DNA from: Cinnamomum chago
Taxonomy: Eukaryota > Streptophyta > Magnoliopsida > Laurales > Lauraceae
Length of the DNA stretch: 64,000 bases
Assembly: GCA_038049695.1 (NCBI GenBank)
Contig: CP142459.1
Span: forward strand, 70,541,001 to 70,605,000
Direction of reading: 5' to 3'
The position numbers and the translations under genes were made by a program. The stretch's first letter is position 1; every line of letters starts with the position of its first letter. The notes below the pieces were generated by a model, which had not been told where the DNA came from, searched no databases, and saw nothing but the letters and a program-made list of their open reading frames with translations. This document shows, in pieces, positions 1 to 12,522 of the stretch.

Positions 1-390
1 AGAAATGGTAGCTATCATGTTAACACTTTTAAGTACAGATGACCGAAGATTAGAATGACATTTTTTTTTCAATAATACACCACAGAAGACATACAAATCC
101 ACTGAATGTTTTTACATTTCTCTTGTGAACTAGAATACTATTTCATTTTTTTTCAAAAATTATAGCTGATTACAGTACGTAGCCTATGGAATCATCAGGT
201 GAGCCTAAGAGCATCTAGTTGGCAACAACAACCACCAGTACTGACCCATCTTCCATGGCCTGATAATGAGTTTGGGCCCCTTTTGGTAGGGATGAAAATG
301 AATACCCAAATCAGTAAAAGGACCTAACCTATTTACATCCCCACGTTAGAGCAAAAACAATGACTTAATCCATGATCTTCATTTTCTTGA

Positions 391-393
<3 letters not shown>

Positions 394-435
<42 letters not shown>
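394..435. repeat. (CT)n microsatellite
   Basis: An almost uninterrupted run of TC dinucleotides, about 21 units, flanked by unique sequence. It is not close to a recognised gene. Confidence 0.95.
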
Positions 436-439
<4 letters not shown>

Positions 440-1766
440 CCACCGATAAAGGTCTATGTACATAGACAATTGTGAGAACTCTACAGAACCACTACGGCCC
501 ATAAAGGTCTAGCGTCAATTGTGGAACCTTCACAAAACCTGTCAAGGGACTGTTTGTAAAAGTCAAAAGTCTATTAAGTGAAAATGGTGAAGTAGACAAA
601 TATTCTATACCTTTCCAACCAAATCTCTGTTTGCATGCTCACTTCTAAAGGTACGTAGGAGATACTATCCAACGAAATATATTTTGCATGCTTACATCCT
701 AAAGTTGGAGATATTGTTTGGATAGGTGTATGACTGTGAGTCTCAAATCTTTGAGGGAGTAGTTTTGTGAGATTTAATTACTTCTATCAAATAAGAGCCA
801 TTCACCACCAGCTATCCCGGCCCCTTGAAGTGGAAATCACTCCAATTTGACACATTTACCATTAATGGTTTAACCAAGAATCTAGGGTTACAATTATCAT
901 ATCGAAGTAATATTTCAGATTGATAATAGAGATGACTATGACTGAAGATGGTTGGCTTGATTCAATGGCTACATTGCTAAATTTGTAAATTCTCCCTAGT
1001 TTTCTTTATTTGTGAATTTCCAATTTGTAAAGTCTTTTATGGAGTATTTCACTTTTCATTATCTTTAATATCATCTTCATCAAAGCCTTATCACAACTAT
1101 GTTGAACCAAATCCTCAAATTAGAAAAATCCACCAGTAATTACTGTCTGTACCTAGGCAGCCAGGTGAGAGGCTGTATTGCCAACCAACTTAGCAACCCC
1201 TCATTCTCTATTAGGGTTCGCTAATGTTTAAATTTAAATTTGAATTCATCTCTCACGAAATTTATTTCCTCTTCCTCTTCTTAATGGTTTTTTCATGGTA
1301 TCAGAGTAATGTCATCCTCGCTCTAAATTTCCTACACATCCCATATCTACTTCATGTAATTGACACTGGTAGGATTCCGACCTCTTGGAATGAATGCTCA
1401 TTTTTCACATGTTCAAACTTTTTTTATGCTACTTAGCAGTAAATATAATATATTAAGTTCTCAAAGAAAGAAGAACCGCTCCTTACCCCACTAGTAAGGA
1501 GTTGGGTTCTTCCTGGGGAGGTCTTGGAGTTCAACCCCCACCTCCCCCCATATATTTTTGCACGTGTATATGCGGGCTGCCTTTCTGGGTGTACCGGGCT
1601 TTCTTCCCACTTCAGTGGGCTTCCTTCCTAGGTGTACCGGGCTCTATATAATAAAAAAGAAAAAAAATATGGGTCCGAACCACTGAAGCTGGGGTACAAA
1701 AAAAAAAAAAAAGTTCTCAAAGAAAGAAAAGGTTAGAACTATATAAAATTTATTTAAGGTACTAGT

Positions 1767-2120
1767 GGTTAATTTTTTTTTAAATTTTATCTTTGACTTT
1801 ATTCATGTATATACTAGATTATTGGAATGGTTTGGGGGTGAAACACCTAGCCAGTGATAGCATGAATCTCAAAATTTGTTTATATTTGTGGTTAATTTTT
1901 AAGATTTTGTCTTCGTCTTATTCTTGTATATACTAGATTATTGGAATGGTGTGGGGGTGAAAAGCCTACACCAAAAGAGTGAATCTCAAATTTTATTTAT
2001 ACTTGTGGTTAATTTTTTTAAGTTTTATCTTTGTCTTTATTCATGGATATACTAGATTAATATTGGAATGGTTTGGGGGTGAAATGCTTACAGCAAGGGA
2101 TAGTGTGAATCTCACCTGCT
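1767..2120. repeat. three tandem copies of a ~120-bp unit
   Basis: Units start at 1767, 1890 and about 2007, each with GGTTAATTTTT. They share the landmarks ATATACTAGATTA, TTGGAATGGT and GGGGGTGAAA in the same order. Spacing is about 123 and 117 bp, and the copies differ by several substitutions and small indels, so the tandem is not recent. No coding potential is seen. Confidence 0.8.
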
Positions 2121-3368
2121 CTTGTAAATTTTATTGTGAAAATGAGGGGACATGATTCACATGAAGAGGTTCATGGAATCACACCCTTTTCGTATATTTT
2201 TTTCATGCAACTTTTCTGGCTCCATTTTCTGTTTGACCCCCCTTGAGTTCATAAGTTTCAGTTAATGAAGTACATTAAAGAAATCCAACTTTACCTATTT
2301 TAGCCTTAAGCTTGGCAATGGGACTAAGTCTGGGCCAGTGTGGCTCGATTATAGTGGGCTTGGCGTTTATATCTATGTAAGCCGAGTTATAAGAAAGGCC
2401 CATTAATGGCCCAGACTTGGGCCAAGATTTTAAGTTGAGGATTTCATTTATAATTATATCATTATATTTATATTTATTGTCGCATACAAGTTAATCTAAT
2501 AATTAAACTCTATAACACTTGACCTTATTGAAAGAGTTGCTCATTGGCTTGTTAAGAGCCTGAGCTTGGGCGAAACCCCATTCCTGCCTTGGGCCGGATA
2601 TGGATGGTTTTGTAAGCCCATGGCACAGGCCAGACCTTATTTTCTAGCCTGACAGTTTAGCAGACTGGATGGTAAGGGCGTATGTATTCTTGAAGGCTCA
2701 GACTGGTTGACATCTTTAACACACAAGGATGTCAACCGGCTGGTCAGGCTGGTACTACTGTGTCCAAGCCCACATCCCTTTACAATGAAGAGTAAGAGTC
2801 TAGGTCCAATACACTGAGCTCCAAGGATGACACTTTGGGAAATGGGAAAGACCAGGCCGACCCAGAAAGTCTTCCTTGAAGGAGCCAATGTAGAAAAAAA
2901 AAAAGTTTTTGAAAGGGCCACATATAAAAAATGCATATAGTTTTCAAAAAATATAAGGGCATTTCTAAAAAAATAATTGAAAACTTTAAAACTTAAAAGA
3001 GGTTTAGTTGGACTTGGATCTAGACTTTAAAGCCAAGTATGGATTTATAAAAATAATGATAAAAAAAATATGAAATATTCTTTTAGTTTATCTTTTTCTT
3101 CTTTCATATTATTTTATTGGGTATGTATATAGAATATATATACAAAATACAGAGAGATATATAAATAAAAGAAATGAGCCTAAATCGAGTCTAGTGATCC
3201 TAGGCACAGATCTGGACAGTTAAGGGCTTTTAATCTTAGACATGAGTCCAAGTCTAGATTACTGGATCTAAATGCATGTTCAGGCCCACCAAAACAAACT
3301 TAGGTCTGGTCCAGATCCAAGCCAGTTTAAAAAATGGGTCAGTTACAGGTTGGGCTATATTAAATAGG

Positions 3369-5373
3369 TAGGGATGTAAATGGGTCCCAATTCTCCAATT
3401 ACCCGGACATTCCGCCTCATTGAAAACCGGGTGTGGGACCGAATTTATTTTAACGGGTCTGAATGAGGATTCATACCTATGGATAATTAGAAAATCGGAG
3501 ACTCATTAATATACCCCTCGGCAACTCCAATAACCCTTTAAAATGGGAGACTCATTTACATGCCACTGAGCAACCCATCACTCTCTCTCTCTCAGGAACC
3601 TCTGTATTCTTGTTTTCGTAATTCATAAAGAAAAGGGGTTTGCAGTGAGGATGGGGGTTTTGACTTGTGGAGAGGGGTTTGGGTGTTTACAGATGATTTG
3701 CTGCTGCTTGAGAGTGGTTCGGTTTTCCTACTTCGGCATAGCTTACTCCCCTGCTTTGGCCTGCCATCTCTCCAAGTTTTGCTCTGGTAATTCTCCCGTG
3801 TCCCTCATTCCTTCTCTTTCCCTCTCAGCGTCCCTCTCTGTACCTTATGCTCTCTCCATTTTTTTGTCATTCTCTCTCAACTCCTCTCTCTCGTTCTCTT
3901 CCTTGTGCTTCTTTTGGAATCTCATCTAGTTTGTTTGTTGGTTTTTTTTTTTTAGTTTTAGTCATTATTCTGTTTTGGTGTTCTTTTAGAATAAAAAAGG
4001 ACCTTTTGATTCCAAAGAAAATCAAGTTGCAGAGACAGGTCTTGATATTGGAGTGAAATGCCTAATGCTCAACTCCTCTAGTTTGACTGTAGGTCTCTCA
4101 ATTCTTGATTATATGTGTTTTTCTTGTAATCTCCATGTATGACTTGTATGTGTCATGTGTATATTTTTTTTATTCTACTATTATGATGGCTTGAATGCCA
4201 AATACATGCATTTCTTCTGTATCTCCCTCTCCCTCCGATTCCCCTAACTGCTCTCCTTCTTGGTCCCTATTCCCCTTATCGGGACCCTATCCACCCTTAC
4301 TCATAGTGACAGCTCCAGAAATCCAAGTTAAGGGGTTAATAAAAGACTTATCTTTCACAAATCGAATAAATTTGATTTTACTTTTTTCAACATCTGTCAT
4401 CTACTTTTGATAATATTAGAGTTTTCTCCTTTTAATACGGGGAGAATACCGTATTTAGAGGTTAAGTTAGGGTAAATGAAGACTTACCGACAAAATGTCT
4501 AAAAAAAGAAATTTTCTTTAAAATATAAAAATTGGGCCCATTGGTTTTTTTTTTTTTTTTTAGACAAATGACCCATTAACTTAGGAATTGAGTGGGGTCA
4601 AAAGCTTCTCATAATTTCAATTCATTAAAGAGTTTTTTTTTTTAATATTTTTTCAGAACTCAGTGGGGTCAATTAATCCCACTGGGATTCATGTAGCACC
4701 GCCCATGCTCACTCATGAGCAGTCATAATTGTGGTCGAGCCCTCACCCTCACTATAAAATTGTTATTGTGCCGTTTACTATCACCAATTGGTTTTGGGGA
4801 TAAGTGGTAGCTCAATGGAGTGTGAGATCCTACAGGTGGTATCAGAGCATGGTAGGTCGGGTATTCGAGTCACGGGCTCCTGAGGAATATTTGGAATAAG
4901 TGGATCTTTTGATTTCAACTCAGTTCCGGGACTGGGTCCACCCATCCCTTTAATGGTTCCGGTTCCAATATGGATTTGGACCGGTACCGACCCGTTTACA
5001 ATCCTAGTTGCTGAGAAGGCTAGCCAAAGACGAGAGTTGTCGAAGAGATCGATTTCAGACTTCCCTCTTCTAATTTGGGCAGAGAATTGTTATCCCCCTT
5101 TCCTATTTGGCCAAAGTAGAGAAGGAAAGCCATTTGAGAAATCCCTTGAGCAGAGAAGGGAAGCAATTTGAGCAGAGAAACCTTAACCTTTTACAATATG
5201 GTATGTGTCTGGTCCGTGGGTCGGAACTGGACCCGTTTAGATCCCGGGTCTAAAAAAAGAATTCAAAACTGGTACCGTTTACTTATTAGGACTTAAATGA
5301 GGATCCACAACCGGTTTTCAACGGATCGGAACCTCTGGGTAACCGTAGAATTGGGGACCCATTTACATCCCTA
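3369..5373. mobile_element. ends of a hAT-like repeat family, composite
   Basis: Position 3369 begins TAGGGATGTAAATGGGTCC and the complement of the sequence ending at 5373 reads almost the same, with further imperfect matching for about 75 bp. The phrase at 4950-5009, ending in GTTTACAATCCTA, resembles the opposite end of the same family as seen in the copies at 14322-14699 and 20357-20712. The region is therefore probably two or more overlapping or nested copies, not one 2-kb element. No clear target duplication was found, and there is no transposase frame. Confidence 0.4.
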
Positions 5374-6720
5374 ATATCTAGTAGTGTTTCTTTGTGAAAA
5401 ACCAGATAGGCGGATGATGTAACCAAATAAATCCAATGGCCTTTAAATGGTGGGCCTACAAAACCCTTACAGATGAATACTGGGCCCCATATGAAGCGCA
5501 TATTAATCATTATCTCATAACATAAGCTGGAATAAGGACCTTAAATTGGACCAGTTACTATGTTTGCTCCTTGCCCCAGCATTAAGCCGGCCTCAGACGC
5601 AGGCATCAAAACGGATCTATCAGTAGACCTGAAAAATGATCCAGGATGTCAAACTGAAGATGAGATTGTGGAAGAGGTTGAGAAAGATTTGAATGAACTG
5701 ATCTAAGGTCAGCAATGTAATATTATTATGGACTTTAAATGGGCCTTGATATGGGCATTTTGGGACGCAACTGCGGTACAATAGTTGGACACAAACAGAC
5801 CTCTGGTGAGTGGAAGTAGACTTCATGGCCTGCATGTGGAATCAGACCTGGTTTAATTCACTGAATCCAACCTAAATGCGGGTTGTATTCTTGGCCTGCA
5901 TGTGGAATCTGATTTGGGTCTTAGATGGAATAAGTAGGCCACATCTGGGCCTTGAATATGTTTCGTAACGACCTGAACTGCTTATGGTCTTGAAATGGGC
6001 ATGAAATGGGCCTGACAGCGTACATGTTAGTTTGTAGGTATCAACAGGGTATCTTTTATTTTTTTTTAGATATGAAAGGTGATCACCAAATGCTCCTGAG
6101 GTGAGCTAGGCAGGAGATACTCTGGGTTATAAAAAAAAAAAAGTGATCGTCGAGGGTTTAGGCCCGTTTGCCCAAGCTAGGAAGATGGGTGGGTCATGTT
6201 TTTGCCGGTATAACGAGCATGAAATCTGCCCAATTTCAGAATTTTGGAATGGTAATATGAAGGATTGGCAGGGATGCAACTTGGTCGGGCCAAGCCTAGC
6301 CCCTTATGTCCCAGCATGGATGAAAATGCAATTCAGGTTGTGGTGTGACTAGATTCTGTAGCCCAAGTGAAACATGGGCTGGCCTTGGCTTGGGCCCTTA
6401 GGCGATCATGTTAAACCTTATTTACAAAATCAAGTGAGCTCTTTAGTTAAATTTGTGCATTTCGAGCCATCTTTCAAAGATTAAACCGTGCATAATCTTT
6501 TTACCCCATTTCTACATTAACCAATGATTTGATTTCTGATCATACTGTCATTATTTCTTATAATGGAGGAAAATTTTGACCATCCCTTAAACCATGGAAG
6601 ATTTTAATGTACGTGGGTGGCCTCATTGGACAATATTTAATCACAACTTTTTTATGACCTGTCCACTCCATGATGATGGAGCTAAAACTTGCACACTAAA
6701 TTTGAGCAAGGGTTTTGCTA
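5374..6720. other. no recognisable feature
   Basis: I see no coding frame with a recognisable family here. A short phrase, GGCCTGCATGTGGAATC, occurs twice about 70 bp apart near 5825 and 5895, suggesting a small old local duplication. Confidence 0.5.
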
Positions 6721-7545
6721 GTTGGTTGGGGACCTTTTTTTGCTGTAAGGGTAAATTATATTGAAAAAGAAAGGAGAAAGGGGAAATAAGAATACAAAGG
6801 TCAAAGGATGACCCCCAAAATGAAATAGCAACAAGGAAATCAAAAAACACCTCAACCAATGAAAACAGAGCACTCCAGTCTCTCAGCTAGATAGGCTCTG
6901 GAGAGATTCTCAAGGAAACGAAGAGGGCGCTGAGGTGGAGACTGACAAAAGGAGAAGTCATCTGCTTGAGGGAGAAGGAGATGGCTTCAGTTAGATGAGC
7001 CTGGATGGAGTGGAGAGAGGGCCTGCAAGCATCGAAAATTGCTTTGTTCCGGGCCTTCCATAGGTGGTAAGTAACAGTGATGAATATGGCAGCCATGAAT
7101 TTGAAGCCATTGGCATCTGAGTCTTTGGAGAAGGACGACCACAGAGAGGAAGCAGAGAAGCTGGTAGGAGGAGGAGCCTCTGCCGCTTGGAGCAACCAGG
7201 ACCAAGTTGCTTTAGCTAGATCACAATTGAAGAAGAGGTGGCCCACGGAGTCTTCTGCAGCTCTACAAAGAATGCACCTGGAGGCAAGGGAAAAACCCAA
7301 CCGCTTCAGCCAAGAGTCTGAGGGAAGTCTGTTGTGCATCAGTCGCCAGCCAAAGCAATTAACTCTGAGGGGGGAGAGAGAGTTCCATATCAACTTTGGC
7401 CAAAGGAGAAGAGGAGCTCTGTGCCTGATTCTCTGCCACGCTGAGCTCAAGGAAAGCTTTCCATCTGGAGTGTCTCTCCAACTGAGGGAATCTCTGATGG
7501 CTGGGATCTGAATCCCTGATTCTCTGCCACGTTGGTTGGGGACCT
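6721..7545 (-). mobile_element. 5'-truncated L1-type LINE with target-site duplication
   Basis: A 15-bp direct repeat, GTTGGTTGGGGACCT, lies at 6721-6735 and 7531-7545 and encloses about 795 bp. On the minus strand the insert carries the end of a LINE ORF2 (7530 down to a stop at 6887), a ~145-bp 3' untranslated region, and an oligo-A of about seven bases abutting the duplication. The encoded peptide holds the zinc finger found at the C-end of plant L1 reverse transcriptases (zf-RVT): Cys-x2-Cys-x8-His-x4-Cys in CILCRAAEDSVGHLFFNC, preceded by FGWRLMHNRLPSDSWL. The endonuclease and catalytic reverse transcriptase are absent, so the copy is dead on arrival. The perfect duplication suggests a fairly young insertion. 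Confidence 0.92.
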
Positions 7546-7851
7546 CGTTTCTTATATTTCTACTTAAGGGACCTATCCATGGGTCATGTCCGTGTGGTGT
7601 AGTTTCTCTCACTTTTCTCAGTGGGGCCTTTGATGGGTCCCAATTAATCCCCTTGACTGCGTACCAAAGCAAGAAGAAAAAATGGTTTGGATCTTTACAA
7701 GGTGGGCTAAATTCACTTCACCTCATAAATAAGATTAACTTGATGCAATACTTTTCATACATACGTTTATGCGTATAATATCATCCAAAATTAGGCTTAG
7801 GTTCTTGCTCAAATTAGTTTGGGCAAATAAAAGGTCTATGATGGCTGGTAA

Positions 7852-7920
7852 CTACTTTTTTTTTTTTTTTTGAACAGTAACAAAGATTCATTAAGAAAAA
7901 TGGGAATACTTACAAGGATC
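7852..7920 (-). mobile_element. short LINE 3'-tail remnant
   Basis: A run of T followed by GAACAGTAACAAAGATTCAT reads on the minus strand as the end of a plant L1 3' untranslated region plus its poly-A tail. Phrases GGCTGGTAACTACTTT (left) and GGTTGGTGCCTACTTT (right) may be a worn target duplication. The assignment rests on the tail and these flanks only. Confidence 0.35.
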
Positions 7921-10050
7921 AAATTGGTTGGTGCCTACTTTAGTGACACCAATTGAGCTACAAGTGGATTGGCTTAGGTTCCTTCAAAATTACATAATTT
8001 TGATGGTCGGTGCCTACTTTGTTGTCACCATCTTAAGGTGGGGCATAGTGTACTGTCATCATTAGATGGTGGGGCCCACTTATAGTGGACGAAAGGGGCC
8101 ATGGCTCACTCTTGCGCGGCAGCCTCACTCCTAGTTCCGCCCTGCCTACCTCTGCATCATTTTTCACAAGGTGGCGCCACATGGATTAATTGTACCTGAT
8201 TCACACATTCTACAACTCTTGAGGATTTTTTTCTTACGCACTCAAAGGCTATTGGGGTTTTTTTTTTTTTTTTTTCAATCATTCACATATGTAAATGATG
8301 TATATAGTTAATAGTTATGGATGGTCTTAGATGTAGAAATAAGGTATGAAAACAGTGTGCAAATGAAGTCATTTTCATGTAAAAATTTATACATATGAAA
8401 AGGCCTAAATGTGGACAAGTTTCATCGTTGATTGTGGCTTTAAACTTATCACAACTTTTATTTCCTTCAAATCCTACGGGCTCCAAATTATATTTAATCT
8501 GAATCGTTTGAATTGTTTATTTTCCTTCAAAACCCTAAATTGTTCGATTTCATGTCTTAAGTATTCAAAGGTTTTTTTTTAGTATATGATGATCTTACCT
8601 ATGTAATTCGAACCGTTTGGTGTTTGTTCATCTAACATGATATTGTGTTTCGTGTGTGTAAACTTTACAAATGAAATTACATTTTTACATCACATGTGTG
8701 AAAGACACACCAACCCTTACTCGCCTAGAAATCTTGTGCTTGGTAATCAGACTTCATCAAAGAAGCCATGTGATGCTTTTTAGTTTTTTCAAGAGTAGGA
8801 CTTTTGATGTTGAAATGCTGAAAGATAAGGTATGTTTAGAGAAAGTAACCCACGAATAAGAATGACATCATTCCATGAAATTTGCTCGCCCCCTTTTAGA
8901 TTTCACCTTTTCAATTATATGATTTATGTACTGGATAGTCGTTGTAGGTGGTGTCATCTACATTGCTTGTCTGGTGGGACTTGGTGTGGTTGAGGGATGT
9001 AACCAAGTGCAAAATGATCATAGAAGGTCTTCTACGTTTCAATCGATTGCCTCGTCACATCTGACCATGGATTGTGTCATATCAACTTGGATACTCGCTG
9101 ACTCATTTTCTATTCTTATGGAGATTTGATTAACTGGGTTTGATACTACGATCAGTTGTGGTTATTTCCATGGTTGGAAAATTGGGTGGGTGGGTGGGTG
9201 GGCTTTTAACTCTACCAAAGCACCTCATTTTGATGAAAGACCGAATAAAATATAGAGCAAATGTTGCAGAGTCAAATATTAGCAACTAATGATTTTGGTT
9301 TGGAGTTAGCAGTTTAAAAAAAATTGATTAAAGTGTAATAAGTTTATTAATTTGAATTTATTATTATTAATATATGTATATCTAAATTTTATAAGCATTT
9401 GACCTATTTCTAAATATTTTAAAGTAAACATAACTCTCAAGCCATTGAGTTGACTCTATCCGAGTCAAATATTTTAGAGCTAAATGAGTTGAGTGTGAAT
9501 CACGAGCTTTCTAACCTTGGGTTGTTTTATGGTTGGTTTGCAAATGGATGGTTAAAAAAGAAAAAATAGCGTGGTTCATACTTTCAGAGTATGAAATCTC
9601 CACCACTCAGATGTCCTGGATAGTTTGATAGAGAGATTTTTATTTCGTGGCACATTCAATGCTAGCTCCCAACAGATTTGATGAACAGTCCAGAAGGCCA
9701 ATTTTGCTGGTGGAGCCATGTTCAGTTAGGGCCCATTTAGATGCAGAGAAAGGGCAAAGAAGATTTAGGTGGATATTGTTTGCAGTTTTCTCCATTTATT
9801 TTCTCTACCTGTCTTGTCCATATCCAAATATTCTCAAAGTTGGAAGGAGTGGAGTGGACTCTATAGTAGGACTTGATTATACATTTCTTAGAAATTGGCT
9901 TTTATCATTTACTCTGAAATTTTACCCCTTGAGAATATGATTAGCACAATTTTATATATTATTCATCATATGTATTAATTACATTTTGAATCACATGATC
10001 AATCTAATATAATGGTGCGAATGAAAAGGGTGTTCATTTTAATTGACTCC

Positions 10051-10119
<69 letters not shown>

Positions 10120-12240
10120 ACGCCACGGAGTTCAACTCTAGCGGCTGAATGAGGGAGACATTGAGGGGATCTGGACTCCAAATGTGTTTGATACTGAAAT
10201 GATGTCAGCACCGACCAACTTGTTTTTTTTTTTTTTTTGGTAGGACTTTTCAGCACATGTCATGAGCAAGACAAGAATGACTAGTACCCCAATACAAATG
10301 TGCATATAATACATTATACAAATGTCCATATAATATGAAATTCTACTGGCTTACCTAGTTAGCACTAGATTAACATGTGCTCGTTGAGAATGTTTCATTT
10401 TTCCCAATATACTAGAAGGCCATATCCTTTTCCTAGAGGGCCCTAGTTGAAAGGCAGCACCCAAAGTAGAAGGAAGAAGGCGAGTGGAAGGAATACATTA
10501 TCTGATTGTATGACTATCAAGGTATGACCCTTCTCTTCTGCAAGGTCACAAGTGAACGGTCGAGATCTTTCCTTGTGCATGCGTGAGACCAGGACAGAGA
10601 GTCAAAGGGCAAAAGCATGTGTCTTGACAATGGATCACTGAATACTCTACTTTTTTTCAAAAAAATTTAATGAGTCCAAGAAGGAGACTGAGGACCTCAA
10701 GCTTTGAGAAAAGGGTTGGTTGAGGTTCTCTACTAAAGTATTTTCCTACTTCAAATGACACTAAACAAATTTGTGACCTAAATTGGCGGATTACACAATT
10801 ATACACATTTATACAGTTAAGGTAGGGTGCAGGCTCAAAACATGTAAAATAGAAATGAGTGCATTAGAGATGTTCTTTAAATTTAAATGTATTGCTTTTT
10901 TTTTCTCTTTAATTTGATAACTTTATGGTCTTCTCTTTGCTTGCTTCTAAGTTTTCACATAAGTTTAATGTATAAAATTCATGATAATCTCCTCCAACTT
11001 CTCAGCTGATTAGAGATATGGTGTACTGTGTGCACATACACAATTGTGAAAGTTCAAATCTCTTTAAGAAAAAAAGGATAATCAAAGTTTATATAAATGA
11101 ATATAATGAGGTTAAAGCGAAGCATCTAGTATGATGACATGTTGCTTCGGATGGTCAATTTTAAAGTAGGTGCATGGGTAATCTCTTCCTAGTTAAGCAC
11201 CAACGGCATTAGAGAGGGGTTGGCATGGGCATGGCCCCCCAAAATTTAAAAAAAAAATTATGTTTTAGAAAATTTTATAATTTTTTACGAATGGCCCCCA
11301 AAAAATTAAAAAAAAAACCTATATAAATTGAGAATTGTATGCACTTTTTTATATGTGGCCCTCTCATGATTTTATTTCTATGTAGTGCCCCCCGGAGGTG
11401 ACATTAATTTGGAGCCTAGGTCCCCTTCTTCTTAGGGGCATTGAAATAGATAGGTACAGACATGGATCAGGGTTACCCATGATATTCGTCCATTCAAATA
11501 ATCTAAAACATAGTTTTGGGTTCTTAAAGCTTCAACTATGGGACTATAGACACGATTTTTTTTTAATTCACTATTAATGGGCCATTGGATAGAAAGAATC
11601 GATTGAAAACCCTATAAATTCAACGTCAATTAGACAAGTGGGACCAAGACAAACAGTCGGAGAAAATCCTACTTGAGATTCATGAATTAAACAAATGGGA
11701 CTAAAGGCAAACGAGCAAAGAAAATCCTAGCTACTTGAGATTCGTGATGAATAAAGTCTTTGTTTTAATAATAAGTCTGTCACAACGACAAAAAGTTGTT
11801 CTAACATTTTTCACATTCCCTCCCTGATGGGTCAACAAAAGCAAACACATAGAAGAAGCAATTAGCAATGGGCCTATCTCCATGGATATAAGTTACATTA
11901 CAATGTATAAGTTTTTTTCTCTTAAAAAGCTCAGTCTAATTATTATAATACTTCCCAACCCAAATTTAGTCGTGATTCAATGGACCAACCCAGTTAACCT
12001 GAAATATAAGACATAAAACACCTCCAATAAACCAGATGATCATCCAACAAGTGCCATTTTTTGAGGTATGGCCCATCCCCTACCAAACCCCCATGGTTCA
12101 TATCTTGCCACATGCATGGAAATAAAGAAGTCCAATAACTGAAGAAAAAAAAATCCATCACCAATTCATCATTCCATAATCCTTTTCTTCATTCAGTATC
12201 TGCCATTCCTTATATTAACCTTATCCTTTGCCTAATTCAG
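7921..12240. other. gene-free AT-rich DNA
   Basis: No coding frame I recognise. There is a GGGT-repeat run near 9185-9200 and a long AT microsatellite at 10056-10116. At 11220-11420 GGCCCCC-rich phrases alternate with A-runs, as in worn hAT-type elements, but I could not fix ends or duplications. Confidence 0.5.
10056..10116. repeat. (TA)n microsatellite
   Basis: About 30 uninterrupted TA units. Such tracts are highly variable in length between individuals. No gene is nearby. Confidence 0.95.
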
Positions 12241-12410
12241 TATCTTATAAAGAATGAAGATATGATCAAGCCCATTTAGAGCAGCACTGTCAAAATCCAA
12301 AATCAGCCCATAAAGAATGAAGATATGACCGGGTCATATCTTCATTCTTTACATATCTTCATTCTTTATGGGCTGATTCTGGATTTTGGGTCGTATCTTC
12401 ATTCTTTATA
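12241..12410. promoter_or_regulatory. inverted-repeat cluster in the F6'H-like promoter
   Basis: A 17-18 bp phrase, TAAAGAATGAAGATATGA, occurs twice forwards (about 12247-12264 and 12310-12327) and three times in reverse complement (about 12333-12350, 12353-12369, 12393-12410). The central pair forms a near-perfect hairpin whose outer part extends to CCAAAATCAGCCCA and its complement (12291-12330 against 12332-12388). The cluster ends about 15 bp before the TATA box and about 110 bp before the start codon. A protein-binding array or a structure-forming element is possible; function is inference. Confidence 0.7.
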
Positions 12411-12424
12411 CATCTCTCATTCCT

Positions 12425-12432
12425 TATATATA
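12425..12432 (+). promoter_or_regulatory. TATA box of the F6'H-like gene
   Basis: TATATATA lies 90 bp before the chosen start codon at 12523, a normal plant distance that allows a leader of about 60 nt. It is the last feature before the gene and directly follows the inverted-repeat cluster. Confidence 0.6.
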
Positions 12433-12522
12433 GATATTAATGAGAAGAACATACAAACTGCAAGCCGCCTATTGAGCTCTTCTCTAATTCCTAGCAATTG
12501 CAATAGACTATCCCATCCGATC

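Larger units (their letters stand above)
1..3368. other. gene-free repeat-rich DNA
   Basis: No open frame here resembles a protein I know, and the frames are short and low in complexity. The stretch holds a CT microsatellite and a three-copy tandem repeat, listed separately. Around 2310-2640 and 3180-3360 there are GGGCC/CCAGG-rich phrases of the sort found in degraded small transposons, without ends I can define. A sequence near 1067-1115 resembles, in reverse, the 3' end of an RTE-type LINE but is too worn to annotate firmly. Confidence 0.5.

Noticed and set aside
1296-1306. TGGTATCAGAG, like a primer-binding site of LTR retrotransposons
   Set aside because: No terminal repeat, partner or coding part can be seen around it. 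Too little for a fossil call.
4837-4848. TGGTATCAGAGC, like an initiator-tRNA-Met primer-binding site
   Set aside because: Same reason; it may be a worn fossil of an LTR element, but no boundaries are visible.
9999-10256. 85-codon minus-strand frame
   Set aside because: Mostly a translation of the TA microsatellite.
12325-12522. In-frame N-terminal extension of the F6'H-like protein
   Set aside because: It runs through the inverted-repeat cluster and the TATA box, and has no match to family N-ends. The start at 12523 gives the normal length.
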